From Nectonema munidae (taxonomy: Eukaryota > Nematomorpha > Nectonematoida > Nectonematidae): a stretch of 64,000 nucleotides of DNA. Shown piece after piece: positions 33,497-44,819 of the stretch. Location of the stretch: positions 1,860,001 through 1,924,000 of the forward strand of contig JAUIRK010000898.1 in assembly GCA_030549495.1 (NCBI GenBank), read 5' to 3'. How positions within the stretch are numbered: the stretch's first letter is position 1; every line of letters starts with the position of its first letter. Position numbers and translations under genes: made by a program. The notes under the pieces were generated by a model. The model saw only the letters and a list, made by a program, of their open reading frames with translations, searched no databases and was not told where the DNA came from.

Positions 33497-35546
33497 TTAC
33501 CAACTAACTACTATTGCTACAAAACCACTACTTCTACTACTACGACACCACTTGATTGCTTACAAAACTTAGATGCCTGCCTATTCTTGAATTGAATAAT
33601 ATCAATTCCTCATAAAAAATCGCAAAATGTAATTAACACAAAAATTTATTTTATGATATTTTTACCACTTGTTCTACAAATATTTTTACTTATTTTTGCG
33701 AATGAAATTGTTTCCTAATTCATTTGTTTTTAGGAGATTTTCTGAAGGGAAAAAATGTAACTAATTTCAAGCTTTTTGCTTTTTTGACAGATAAGGCTTT
33801 GTTAAAGTTGCCCTTGACTCAATTGTTAAGGTAGGGATATGTTTCGTATGTGTATAGTCATTGTGTTGTGTGTTTAAAGCTGTCAAATTAATGATGCATT
33901 TATTCGATGAACTTGTCTTGTTTACGATTCAATCTCACAATGGCTTGCAAAAATCAATTTACAGTAATGTAGCTGATTACTCCCAACGATTGTAAATAAA
34001 TTTAGATAACCACAGTTATCAATTAAATGAACACATTTAAATAGCAATTGTTTCAAATATAAAATCCAGAAAGCTATAAAATAATTCTTTTAGAAGGGGG
34101 AGGGGGAGGGGAAAGAGGCATTCTTTAATTGATAAGATGATTCTCGTTCTTCTAAGCCAAGCAAAGTGGTCGCTTTGTGATATTTGAAAAGTGAAAAACA
34201 AAGCATCGTGTAGTGAGAGAAAAATTCATTATAATTTATAATTATACCATTCCAAAATACATTTTACTTAAACTAGACGGGCAAAACAGTTGAAAAAGTT
34301 TTGAAATGTTAGGCAAGGGAAGGAAGTACACATATAGAAAATATTAAAATGTGAGATAATAGACAAAATAAAAGATTTTACAATTTAAAAAAAGCTTCCA
34401 CTGCAAGAAATTGTAGCAAGATCAAAACTGGTGGCCGAGAGCAAGTTAAGAAGTGAATGAATATCATGCTTTTTACTAGAGGATATAAAGAAATATACAA
34501 CTTCAATCCTTACAAATCAGTGTCCATATAAAAAGTAAATAATTCAAAATTAAAGATGCGAACATTTTAACAGAAGAAGCGGATGTAAAATTAAAGCATG
34601 CATTTGAAAAACTTCTCTCATGCCACAACAAACAATATGGTTCCTAGACAATAATAAATTTGAAAAATCACAATGGACTAAATTTATAAATGGAAAAAAA
34701 GTGGTCACTCATCCAGTGATAGATTGAAAGTGGTGTATGATAAATATGGATTTTAATGATATAGAAGCAGCATAAATCATGTCTTTTCTCTTGGAATGAC
34801 TTTTAAAATGGCTAAGCATATTTATCATGCCTATCATTAGAAAATTACTGACTTATTCAACAGATACAGACATAAGTTGTATATTTATAATGGTTTCAAA
34901 CTGAGGTTCGCCTACTTGAAGTTTGTAAAGTGGTGGCAAAAAAGTTAATTATGTCTTTTTATTCCTTCGGGTATTCCTTTTCGTTTCCCACAAGGAAGCA
35001 AAAGTGATTATAAAAACTTTTTAAACCCTGGGTCCTTAATACTCTTGAAAATAGAGAAAAAAACAAAAAATTTTGAAAAGTAAAATATTCATAATCAAAT
35101 TGGATAGCAAATTATTTTCGATTAAAACTATCCTTACAAATTACTTAAAAATCGGAGTTTGCTTTATTTTCAAGGCATTCACTTGGAAAAAAAGATGTTA
35201 CGAGTTCAAGATCAAGCACGCTTACAAAAAAAGTTGAAATGATCACAATTTCATACTAAATGCCGATTTTTTATTGATGGAGTCTGGAGTCGCGCCTTTT
35301 GAGAAGGGGTCTGGAGTCGTAATAAAATTGCAACTACGACTCCGATTTCATAAATAGTTATATTCATATATGTTAGATTAGAAAATAAATTCATAGACAC
35401 TGTTTTTAGTGTCCAACATTGCAAAAACGAGACATAAAAATGTTGATTTTTTTAGTCCAAGCCTTGTATTCTTCCAACCAATAGAAAAAGGTTGAATTAA
35501 GGAATGAACTTTTTTATTTTATGTTAAAATTAGTTTGCAAAAGAAC
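33497..35546. other. Intergenic spacer
   Basis: AT-rich with a G-rich patch at 34096-34120. Near 35280-35345 there are gagtctggagtcg words of the GGAGTCGG hAT-like family, possibly its inner part. No gene is seen. Confidence 0.4.
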
Positions 35547-35553
35547 AAAACTT

Positions 35554-35737
35554 GGGTCTTTTCGTTTAGACGCGACATCAGGTAATCATCATTTCGTCTG
35601 CCTTTTATAATTAATTATATTTATTTATTAAGATTTTAATTAATTATAGTTATTAATATTATAGCAACCAGGACATAACTATAAAAGGCAGACGAAATGG
35701 TGATTACTTGATGTGGCCGTCTAAACGAAAAGACCCC
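35554..35737. mobile_element. MITE with terminal inverted repeats of about 55 bp
   Basis: The left arm begins gggtcttttcgtttagac and runs through catttcgtctgcctttta. The right arm is its near-perfect inverse. A spacer of roughly 70 AT-rich bases separates the arms, so the element can fold into one long hairpin. It is flanked by aaaactt on both sides (35547-35553 and 35738-35744), followed by g in both. Long arms and a 7-8 bp duplication fit a Mutator-like or hAT-like MITE. The superfamily is undecided. Confidence 0.85.
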
Positions 35738-36026
35738 AAAACTTGATTAGAAAGACACTAAATAACAAATACAAACCAATAGAACATTTTAATAAATTAT
35801 GTTGAAGAAAATAGATCAAACTTTTTTACTTGCAACACAAAAGCACAAATGTCCAAAATTCAGGAAATATTTCAATGACTATCTAAAATTGACATTCACA
35901 AACGACCTTTAAATATGCTGCATGTCATCACACTTTTTGGAGATTTGTAATATATGAAACAGAAAAGTTGATTTTGCATAATTATAAATTCTTAAAGTCT
36001 AAATTATATATAGGTGGAGTCATTAA

Positions 36027-36146
36027 CCCGTTATCGGCCAGAATAAGCAGACGATATCAAATGTAAAACAGAAGATTTGTATTAAAAAGCATTTATAAAA
36101 GCAGACGATTCATATTTTTGTAAAGTCGACTGTGGTCGATAACCGG
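36027..36146. mobile_element. piggyBac-type MITE with GCAGACGA repeats, copy 2
   Basis: TTAA is on both sides (36023-36026 and 36147-36150). The ends are CCCGTTATCGGCCA and, on the other strand, CCGGTTATCGACCA. It shares internal gcagacgatat and gcagacgatt with the copy at 28304-28433, so both come from one family. Confidence 0.82.
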
Positions 36147-36184
36147 TTAATGTTAAAAAAATGATACTGAGTTGCAGTCTCAAA

Positions 36185-36316
36185 AATTACAAATAGGTGG
36201 GGTCAGAGTCGGTCGGAAAATTATAAATAAGTGGGGACAGAGTCGGAATTGGAAAATTTTAAATAAGTGGACTCGAAGTCGGAGTCGCCAAATATTTTCC
36301 AGACTCCACAACCCTG
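36185..36316 (-). mobile_element. Fragment of GGAGTCGG hAT-like element
   Basis: On the - strand it starts CAGGGTTGTGGAGTCTGG and contains several gagtcgg words spaced by ataagtggg. Related words lie at 35276-35345, so the whole of 35276-36316 could be one element into which both small MITEs inserted. The opposite terminus is not clear enough to call. Confidence 0.5.
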
Positions 36317-37720
36317 ATGCCACAACTATCCCAATTTCAGATTTGGTATAAAAAATTTAGTCAAATCAAGATTTAAATAAAAATTGTGAATAATCTTTTT
36401 TTTCTTTTGGCTTAACCCATTAAAAACAATAAATTTATTATTTTACAAAAATCTATTCCAAACTCAAAAGCTGTTGTGTGTAAAAGGATTTTCCGTATGG
36501 TAAAAATCATCCAAACTAAGCGTCAATCATACTAACATGACAATAGAGATTAACACAAATTGTTAGGAAGCTTAAGCCAGCAACACATGTTGAAGGCTGC
36601 GAAAAGCATGTTTGGCGTATAATAAACTAATTATTGAATAAGCTAAAAACTATTTTTAATTAAGAAAAATCATATATAATATACTATACTCTCTTATCTA
36701 CTTAATCATCATATAAAGCTTAATGAACATACACTTATTTCATTTTTTTAATAAATCGAAATGATTATGTATAGAACTAAGAAACACATGCTGCAGAAAA
36801 AATAGTAACAATATCGTAAAAGATGAGATATAGAAAAGGAGGAAAATCCCCCAAGAACACCCTAAAATGTTGGCAAGTAGGCCCGGTATTGCATTCAAGG
36901 GAAGAAGCAGACAGATGGAATATTACAATGAGGTTTTATACGGGGTAAAATGACGAAATGAATTCATTTTATATCACATGCTTCTACTACCGCTGTGTTT
37001 GCAAATTTATATTGATAAACATTTGTCAAATCTTGCATATTACTTAAAGGAGATTTGCAAACGTGTACTAAATTAATGAAAAAATAGCAGCTACTTAACA
37101 TCAAAATTATGGCTTAAAATATAAATGAACTAATTCTGAAAAATAGTAAATTGCATTCTTTTACTTTTAAAGGTAGGAAGCAAAAGGTAGAGAAATTAGA
37201 TTGAGATTGAGAAGAACGAACAGGGAATCTTGAATTGGGATATGATCCTTTAAGTCTTTATGGTAAGCAGCCGGGAGTGTTCACGTAACAACGCGTGATG
37301 AAGAGAAAACAAAAGATAGCGCAGTTGAATATTTAAGTTCTTGCTCACGAGGAAATTAAAAAAGTTTTATGATGCAAAGGCGATTATATTGATCGTGTTA
37401 CATTTTAGTAAGGCAAAGATTTATGCACTCACTCACGAAAAGGCGTAAAACCTTGGTGGACTTGGTTTAACGCGTCCTTTTAAAAGTTATGCACGATATG
37501 CTAAGAGAAAGCGCATAGATACTAATGTTTACTTTGACAAGCCATAAGCACTAGTATTACAAAAAAGTTGTTAGTTAGTAAATTAGAGTATACTTGGTAA
37601 GTTAATTTGTCAGTTTGTAAGTAACATGGGGTTCACACGACGCTTTCAAGGGTACTTAGATGCTTGAAAGCATTTTTAAAACACAAATAAAAGCTTCAAA
37701 AGCTCAATGAGAACATTTTT
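36317..37720. other. Intergenic spacer
   Basis: No gene recognised. A loosely repeated ttagttagtaa-type patch lies at 37565-37625, resembling AT-rich patches near 10900-11300 and 55780-55860. Confidence 0.4.
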
Positions 37721-38076
37721 GGGTACTTTCCTGTTATCGCCCCACCACCCATCGCTCTTCTACCACGATAAATATTCTTGTATTGTTTTAACCTAACCTA
37801 CATTAAACTTACTATATATCATTAATCAAAACCTTTTTCATAGAAAAAAAAGCCCATAAATGGAAAATTTAAAGAAATTGATTCGAAAAATTATTATTAT
37901 TATGTTATTATTATTATTATTTTGTGGTAATATGTTTGATGCGATTCTTTTTGATATGGTTGAATTTTATCCACCTACAGATTAAAAGATTTTTCACTTG
38001 TTTTTTTTAATACATTTTACTTTAATACATGTTTTATAACATTTTGAGGTGGTGGGGCGATAACAGGAAAGTACCC
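37721..38076. mobile_element. MITE with perfect 29-bp terminal inverted repeats
   Basis: The left terminus starts gggtactttcctgttatcgc and continues cccaccacc. The right terminus (38048-38076) is its exact inverse over 29 bases. The flanks are attttt on both sides, a possible short target duplication in low-complexity sequence. The interior (about 300 bases) is AT-rich, includes an (ATT)n stretch near 37900 and encodes nothing. Perfect arms in an otherwise decayed region point to a fairly recent insertion. Confidence 0.88.
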
Positions 38077-38448
38077 ATTTTTGTATTCAATTTGCACCTA
38101 AAAATAGTAATACTTAATATTACCAATCAAAATATATTATTTAGTTTTTGAAGAGTAAATTTCAAACAGAAAAAAAGTTCAAAAGAAACAAGTTTCACGA
38201 CATAAATAAGATTGCAGAATTTTTGGGATATATGGGCAAAATGATTGATTATTATAAAAATAAAATATTAGGTTGCATATCAAAAGCTAGAGTCAAACTT
38301 CGATAACAGCGTCGATTTCGTTCCCGATTGTTTTTTCCGATGTGCCAGTTTCTTGGATTAATGAGTTCGTATACATAACTGGAGTAGTTAAAAAATCCTA
38401 ACTTCGCCATTTTGGTTACTTTTGTTAAAATGGTCAAGGCGCTTTTAT

Positions 38449-38640
38449 CAGGGTTGCGGAGTTGGAGTCGATATCCACTAAAATTCAAGAGTCCGATTCG
38501 GAAGCTGATTTTTTTTAAGTATTTAGAAAACGTAAGCCAAAAACGGAATGACACTTATTTAGTTAAAAGTGGAAGTAAGCGTCGCTATTATTAAGTATTT
38601 GGAGATAAAGTCGTATTTTTTAGGTAATTCAAGTAGAATA
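38449..38640 (+). mobile_element. Fragment of GGAGTCGG hAT-like element
   Basis: It starts CAGGGTTGCGGAGTTGGAGT and continues with gattcggaag and aagtcgt words. This is the best preserved terminus of the family in the window. The far end is not identified, so the end coordinate is approximate. Confidence 0.5.
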
Positions 38641-39434
38641 TCTTCCTTTGGTTTTTATTTTAAATCACCAGGTGCATATGGATTCATAAGGCAGCCATTT
38701 CGCTACAAAACCAATTCATTCAAAAGATGAAGATGATAAGCTGCTGTTGATACCACATTAAAGTTAGAGTAAACAAAACTACATAAGTCAATATCGAATT
38801 TGTGCATCGATTTTAGACCGAAACTTAGGTTTTGCATTAAAAACAAAAGTTTTAAATAAAGCCAAATCTATCGGTGTATGACGGAGAAGGTGTAGCCAAT
38901 GAAATCGCAAGAAACAGCATCCTATTAATGTTTTTATATCTAAATTTCCAAAATATTGCTTCTCTCAAACAAGAAGAAAAATTTTTACGCAAAATATTTC
39001 TATGAGGACCAGCGTAACACCCGTGTCACAAGAAATGAAAATCGTCAGCTTTAAAAAGTTCATGGAAAAAGAAGGCATAAGGTTAGTCTTGAAAATCCTG
39101 GTGCTCAAGTTAGGAAATGCACAATTATGAATTTGGAAAAAAAGAATTGAAAAGATAAATATGAAGAAAATACCATTTAGAACACAAAAACAATGCTTAA
39201 AAACGTTTTTTAGAGAATATTCAGACAAGTTTTATTGATAAATAAATAATCCAATTTAAAAACGTTCGTACAATTTACAATATTAAAACTTATTATATAG
39301 AAAATCAAAACAATACATCAGTGCCGAATGACCATTAAAATTTAAGAGTTTTAAGAAATACACAAAAGTTGTATCTCTTCCTCTGCTTATTATCATATAA
39401 CAGTTATTCATTGAAAAATAAGAAAATGAATAAT
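38641..39434. other. Spacer downstream of taspase 1
   Basis: AT-rich, with no gene or element recognised. Confidence 0.4.
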
Positions 39435-39440
39435 TTTATT
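39435..39440 (-). promoter_or_regulatory. Taspase 1 polyadenylation signal AATAAA
   Basis: AATAAA on the - strand about 15 bases after the taspase stop codon. It implies a very short 3' untranslated region, as for PSMC4. Confidence 0.55.
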
Positions 39441-39454
39441 TGTTAAAACACAAA

Positions 39455-40459
39455 TTAACAAAACTTAACTCCTTGCACATCGTAAAGAGCTTCTTTTTTC
39501 TTTCTAGAAATAAAAGTATTAGAAGGAGAATCCACGCTTCCATGCTTATAACCTAAACAAAAAGAAGATGTGGTATAAGCCCAAGAAAATTCTGAATCAT
39601 GAGAAAGAGAAATAAAGCCAAATTGAGGAAGGGTAGAAGGAGAAGTTTCTAGAAAAGGATTCTTCAAAATACTTTCAACATAACTCATTAGTGCTTGTGT
39701 ACAATTGTCATTTGATAAAAGATAATCAGAGCAAGACTTGGCGAAAAGAGTCTTAATTAAATCTTCACCGCAACCTGAAACAGAAATGGCGGACTCGAAT
39801 CTCTGGAAAGAGGAATTGACAGCCCAGCATCCACTTCCGTAGTGGGAGGCAGAACCTAGCCTACCAGGTAACTTCAAGGATGAACCTCCGCTAGAGACTG
39901 CAGAAAACACATTTCCTCGGGGATCTCGACATATGCACCCAACTGTTCCCAAGTTATCGAAGTTTTTAAGCTTTTTTAAGTTGGAATTATACGTTTTGAT
40001 CGAAGATTTAGTCAGGAGGTGGGTGGGATCAGTAAGAGGTATGCCTTGCGAGTGTGCCCATTCTTCTGCCGAGGAAGAAACTAAAATGCAAGGGGGCTGC
40101 AACATATGTTGACGAAATTGGAGCATCTTGGAGGTGACTTGGATCGGATTCTTGATACGTTTAATACAAGAAACAGCTCTCCACCTCAGATCAACTCCGC
40201 TCATTAAACTCGCGTCACATTCAACTTCGCCATTCATATTTAAATTGGATCCTATACCCGCATTTGTCAATGGAGAATCTTCTAGCAAGGACACAGCCGT
40301 GATGAGCGCTTCTAGTCCTGGGTTAGCGAGGTCTGAGGATAACAAAGTCTGCATCCCTAAAGTCAAGGCCCTTGAACACAATCTTGAATATTCCTTTTCT
40401 TTGCTTACGCTATGATTGCCTGCACCTAAATGCACAGCTATAAACGGAGCACACTTCAT
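39455..40459 (-). CDS. TASP1: Threonine aspartase 1 (taspase 1)
   Basis: Taspase 1 is an Ntn hydrolase of the asparaginase-2 family. It cleaves itself to free an N-terminal threonine, then cuts nuclear substrates such as MLL and TFIIA after aspartate. The single frame encodes 334 residues (human 420), starting at ATG MKCAPF. Family blocks in order are VHLGAGNHS, EDSPLTNAGIGSNLNMNGE, ECDASLMSG, IKNPIQVTSKML, then LGTVGCICRD with the putative nucleophile Thr172, AVSSGGSSLKLPGRLGS and SVSGCGED. These match taspase better than the shorter asparaginase ASRGL1. Two oddities stand out: the residue before Thr172 is Gly where human has Asp233, and the Lys/Arg-rich loop before the cleavage site, which holds the human nuclear-import signal, is largely absent. 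No intron and no break are seen. Confidence 0.93.
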   Translation of the reverse strand: MKCAPFIAVHLGAGNHSVSKEKEYSRLCSRALTLGMQTLLSSDLANPGLEALITAVSLLEDSPLTNAGIGSNLNMNGEVECDASLMSGVDLRWRAVSCIKRIKNPIQVTSKMLQFRQHMLQPPCILVSSSAEEWAHSQGIPLTDPTHLLTKSSIKTYNSNLKKLKNFDNLGTVGCICRDPRGNVFSAVSSGGSSLKLPGRLGSASHYGSGCWAVNSSFQRFESAISVSGCGEDLIKTLFAKSCSDYLLSNDNCTQALMSYVESILKNPFLETSPSTLPQFGFISLSHDSEFSWAYTTSSFCLGYKHGSVDSPSNTFISRKKKEALYDVQGVKFC

Positions 40460-41484
40460 CAAGGATGTGATTTAGGAATAAATGTGCAAAATATGGCAAT
40501 AGTGTATTGATATCATTACCTTTAAAATCTTTTATAAAAACAGAACAAAGAGTTATATACGCAATACTTAAGTGAAAAAAATCAATTCTGCAGCTTTTAT
40601 AATTCAAAACACTTTCTTCAGCTTAATTTAACCAATAGTGCTTATAGTTCCACGATATCTATAACGAAAATAAGTGAAATGAAATTAATTAAATCAAAAG
40701 AAATTAGTTTCATTGTTTTATTATTTGAATTCTTTGCATTGTTATCAATCCATTTTAATACTTTTCTTTTCATCATAGCTTAATATCTTCCTTATAGTTT
40801 ACCTCTTTTCTATGCTTCATAAGTAACAAATTTGTTGAACGTTTATAGAATTTTATTAGCTTGACTCTGCTAATTCAAGATTCTTACAATTTTTAACTTG
40901 CAAGTTCTCATTGAGGTGGAGACGAACTGAAATATTTTTGATCTAATTTCATTAGATACTTTTTTCTATGAATTACTTTTTCCATTATTTTTTAAAAATT
41001 AATTAAAAGTTAAAGGTCAAGACAATAAGAAAAGATCATACGATTTTTTTCTGCTAAATTTTAGTGAAAAAAGATTAGTTGTAAACTTTTTAAAACTAAT
41101 CACTTGGCAAAAGTCTCATATATTTTTGGAAAGGTATAATGAAAAAACTTTTGGTAAACAATTATCTGATTGATTTAAATAGGTGAATTGTTTTAAAAGA
41201 TTTTAGTGAAAGAAAAACCCCTGTATAATTTACAAGTTAATTTAGAAAAATTAAGTTCTAAACATAAGATAATATTTAATACAATTTATGATATTTAGTA
41301 AATTAATATAATAAAAAATTTTCAAATTAGGTTTTTGTTTCGATTTTTATTATTTGCCAAAGCTTACTTAAGATTGTAAAAAATTAGCTATCATTTGCAG
41401 CAAATAATTCACTAATGATCACAAATACTTCCCTAATTATTGCAGTTTACTTATGATTTTTACTAGAGTGAAAAAGCGTATATA
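40460..41484. other. Spacer upstream of taspase 1
   Basis: AT-rich. It must hold the taspase promoter on the - strand. No motif or second gene recognised. Confidence 0.4.
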
Positions 41485-41487
41485 TAA

Positions 41488-43876
41488 CACTGGTCAACAA
41501 CAAATTTGTTGTCTGTATTTTTTAAGCTGATTTAGGACGAATCTGATGCGCTGAATCCAAAACTCACATTAGTTTTGTTCAATCAGGTCAAGTTTTTGAG
41601 ATATGGCCACATATCGTTTTTTACATTTTTGTTCACATGTACGCATGTGTGGAGCATTTTAGAAGTTGGTGGGGGTAAAATGTCATGTCAAATAATCGTT
41701 TTGATTGGAAATAATTATTTTAATGACAAGAAGTATTCAGGTAAAAAGTTGTATTTCTTGAAATAACGAACTCTGAAGAATGTACAATACCTACATGCGC
41801 CAATTTATGACTAATTTGTACCTATTTTTGTTTTGCAGGTGAATGATATGGCTTCGACCCGAAGATCGTGCAGAAATAAGCCCGATGTGTTTTGTTACAT
41901 ATGTGGAGAATACACCATTGCTCCTAATAGGAAGCCAGTCACAAGTTACATAAGGCGTGCTTACCATGCTTATTTTGGTATTAAACTTGGTGACCAGGAT
42001 AAAGCTTGGGCGCCACACATGGTGTGCAAAGCATGCAACGAGACTCTGCGTGGGTGGACCAACAGCAAGAGGAGTCTGAAGTTTGGAATTCCCATGGTTT
42101 GGAGGGAGCCGACAAACCATGTCACTGACTGCTACTTCTGCGCTGTTGATGTGTCTGGAATCAACAGAAAGAACCGGGGCAGCCTCAAGTATCCTGATCT
42201 TCAATCAGCACGTCGTCCTGTAGCTCATTGTGATGCAATTCGAGTGCCTATCTTCGGCGAACTTCCTGACATTAGTGACGAAGATGCCTCCAGTGTTGAA
42301 GGACATGAAGAAGAAGAAGTGGTTCTTGAAGATGATGCTCCACATCTATTTTCCCAGAAGGAATTGAATGATCTAGTTCGCGACCTCAGCTTGTCAAAGG
42401 ACTCTGCCGAACTGTTGGCATCCAGATTGAAAGAAAAAAACCTCCTCTCTGACAGTGCTCGCATCAGCTTCTTCCGCAACAGGCATCAAGAGTACCTCCG
42501 TTTTTTCTCTGAAGAGAAGGACTTGGTGTACTGTGCTGATATTGCGCAGCTTCTGCTCAAGCTTGGAGTGCCACAGTATGAACCCAAAGATTGGAGACTG
42601 TTCATTGACAGCAGCAAGCGATCACTGAAATGTGTTCTGCTACACAACGGCAACCAGTTTGCCTCTGTACCCATCGCTCACTCGACTACACTGAAGGAAA
42701 AGTATGAAGCGGTGAAGTATGTGCTGGAGAAAATTGGCTATGATCAGCATAAGAGGTTTATTTGTGTTGACCTGAAGATGGTGAACTTTTTGTTGGGACA
42801 ACAGTCTGGTTCACCAAGTACCCATCTTTTCTGTGCATGTGGGATAGTAGGGACCGTGCTCAGCATTACACGAAGAAGGACTGGCCTGTGCGAGAGGAAT
42901 TGGTGCTATGCAAAGAAAGGAATGTCATCAACGACCCTCTGGTGGACAGAGACAGAATACTCTTCCCACCGCTGCACATCAAGCTCGGCTTAATCAAGCA
43001 GTTCACCAAGGCTCTGGACAAAGATGGTGACTGCTTCACTTACTTGTGCCAGGCTTTTCCAGGATTGACCATGGAGAAGTTGAAAGCTGGCATCTTTGAT
43101 GGTCCTCAGATCCGTCAGCTCATCAGAGATCCAGAGTTCAAAAATTCAATGAACGAAGTGGAACTGGAAGCGTGGAAGACATTTGTTTTGGTAGTGAAGA
43201 ACTTTCTTGGCAACAATAAGGCCAGAAACTACGCAGAACTTGTCAACAACATGTTGACTGCTTTCAGAAACCTGGGCTGCAACATGAGCATCAAGATGCA
43301 CTACCTATTTTCACATATGAACCGGTTTCCTGAGAACCTGGGTTCAATGAGTGACGAGCAGGGGGAGAGATTCCACCAGGACATGAAGGAGATGGAGACC
43401 AGGTATCAGGGTCGCTGGGACGCAGTCATGATGGCTGACTACTGTTGGAATCTGAAGAGAGACCTCCTTGCCGCTGAACATTCCAGGAGTTCGAAGAAAC
43501 GGAAGTTCAAGCCCTGAAGTTTGAACAGTGGTGACGCAACATGCAATTTACTTGTACTTACCTTTATCAATGCCCACCATTCAGGTGACAGTAATCGATG
43601 TTTCTATCATGTAATCAATAAATGTTGTTGGCAAAACATTTTTTTTTCTTAAAAACATGTTTAGGATGATATGTGTTGACAAAAATCAGCTGATAATGCC
43701 AGAAAAATGTAATTGATTTTGTCACAAGATCTGATTTTTTCAAATCAACTTAGCACAAAAACCTGACCTGATGGAGAGAAACGGATGCCATTTCCTGATT
43801 CAGCAGTGCCAGAATACCCTAATTCACTTGTAGAAATCTAGACAACATACAGAAAGTAAAAAATTGTTGACCAGTG
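41488..43876 (+). mobile_element. Nearly intact TIR transposon of unassigned superfamily
   Basis: The 2389-bp element has identical 13-bp ends, CACTGGTCAACAA, in inverted orientation, flanked by TAA on both sides (41485-41487 and 43877-43879). Looser inverted similarity continues inward for about 100 bases, including gctgaatc and catcaggtca-like words at both ends. It carries one long gene (41848-43517). CACTG ends and a 3-bp duplication are compatible with CACTA/CMC-type elements, and TAA also fits PIF/Harbinger targets. The encoded protein resembles neither classic transposase in the motifs I know. Confidence 0.88.
41848..43517 (+). pseudogene. Putative transposase with paired CxxC fingers, one frameshift
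   Basis: The ATG at 41848 opens a protein of a family that, from memory, is abundant and uncharacterised in invertebrate genomes. Paired cysteines C16/C19, C60/C63 and C95/C98 suggest N-terminal zinc binding. An acidic linker lies at about 137-165. WRLFIDSSKRSLKCVLLHNG with Asp254, then FICVDLKMVN with Asp308, then a downstream SMSDEQGERFHQDM could form an RNase H-like acidic triad. That is inference. The frame breaks once near 42810, at a gain or loss consistent with a single missing base, and resumes with FTKYPSFLCMWDSRDR to the end (SSKKRKFKP, a basic tail). The whole product would be about 555 residues. GC content is well above the surroundings. An acceptor-like tttgttttgcag just before the start suggests a 5' untranslated intron. 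Confidence 0.82.
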
Positions 43877-43879
43877 TAA

Positions 43880-44810
43880 TATATGTATGATAATGGTATA
43901 CATGAATGGTATCTTGCTTCTATACTCTTTTGTGAATATTATAAAATGATTTATCACTTTCTCGTTGTAAAATAAGACAGCTTCTTGTACGAAATTTTTT
44001 TTAAAAAATAGATGATGATCTTTTGCTTATAAAGTCATTTTTCAAGTGCAGATTTTTCCAAACTTTATAAATTCAATCATGAAGTCACGTGATAAAATCT
44101 TCGAAATGAAAACGAATTAGCGAAGTTTACTGCCACGAGTTATAACAATGTCTTTATTGAAAAATTAACACCAGTTTGTTTTTTACAGAAGATATTAAAT
44201 CAAAACTCTATCATTAACAAACATCAATGAACACTTTTTAAATCAATTTCTATACTTTATCTCATTTCATACTATATAGAGGTAGAAATCTCTATCTGCC
44301 TATTTAAACTAAAAAAATTTTTAAACATATAAAATTTTAATAGATAAAATGAATGTAATATTAATTTATTATCTTTTAAATGTTATATAACATTTCTTAA
44401 GATAATTTTTTTATTTCTGAAAAAAAATAGATAGAAAAAAACAAACTTAAAATCAGCAAATTAAAAGTATCTTCTACTCTACTGCTAAACATATATAGGA
44501 ATATTTTCAAAAGTTAAATTAGTCTTTCACGATAAAAATTTAAAAACAAAATAAAAAAATGTCCTATTATTACAAATAAAATTAGATAGAAATTTTGAGA
44601 TCATACATTTATGAAAAAAAATTAAAAAATATTCAAAACAGTATATATTTATTACTGCTTGGTAACAAAGGTATACATGAAAAAATGATAAAAGTTTTTA
44701 CTATATGAAGTGACAATTTTTAGTTTGTAGGTTGTTTGATGCGCCATCCATACATAAGCCACCTAAGCTGGTTTACAGGCAACTGCACGCTATACGGCAT
44801 ATATGAGGTG
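43880..44810. other. AT-rich spacer
   Basis: No gene or element recognised. The left end of the adjacent piggyBac copy could not be found here. Confidence 0.4.
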
Positions 44811-44819
44811 AAATAATAC

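Noticed and set aside
40460-40462. An extra codon upstream of the taspase ATG
   Set aside because: The codon is TTG. The ATG at 40459 gives a normal family N-terminus.
41833-41847. Transposase start at the TTG at 41833
   Set aside because: It needs a non-ATG start and overlaps an acceptor-like tttgcag. The ATG at 41848 is the first in-frame ATG.
41791-42479. Antisense open frames across the 41.5-kb transposon
   Set aside because: They are shadows of the GC-richer transposase gene with no recognisable motif.
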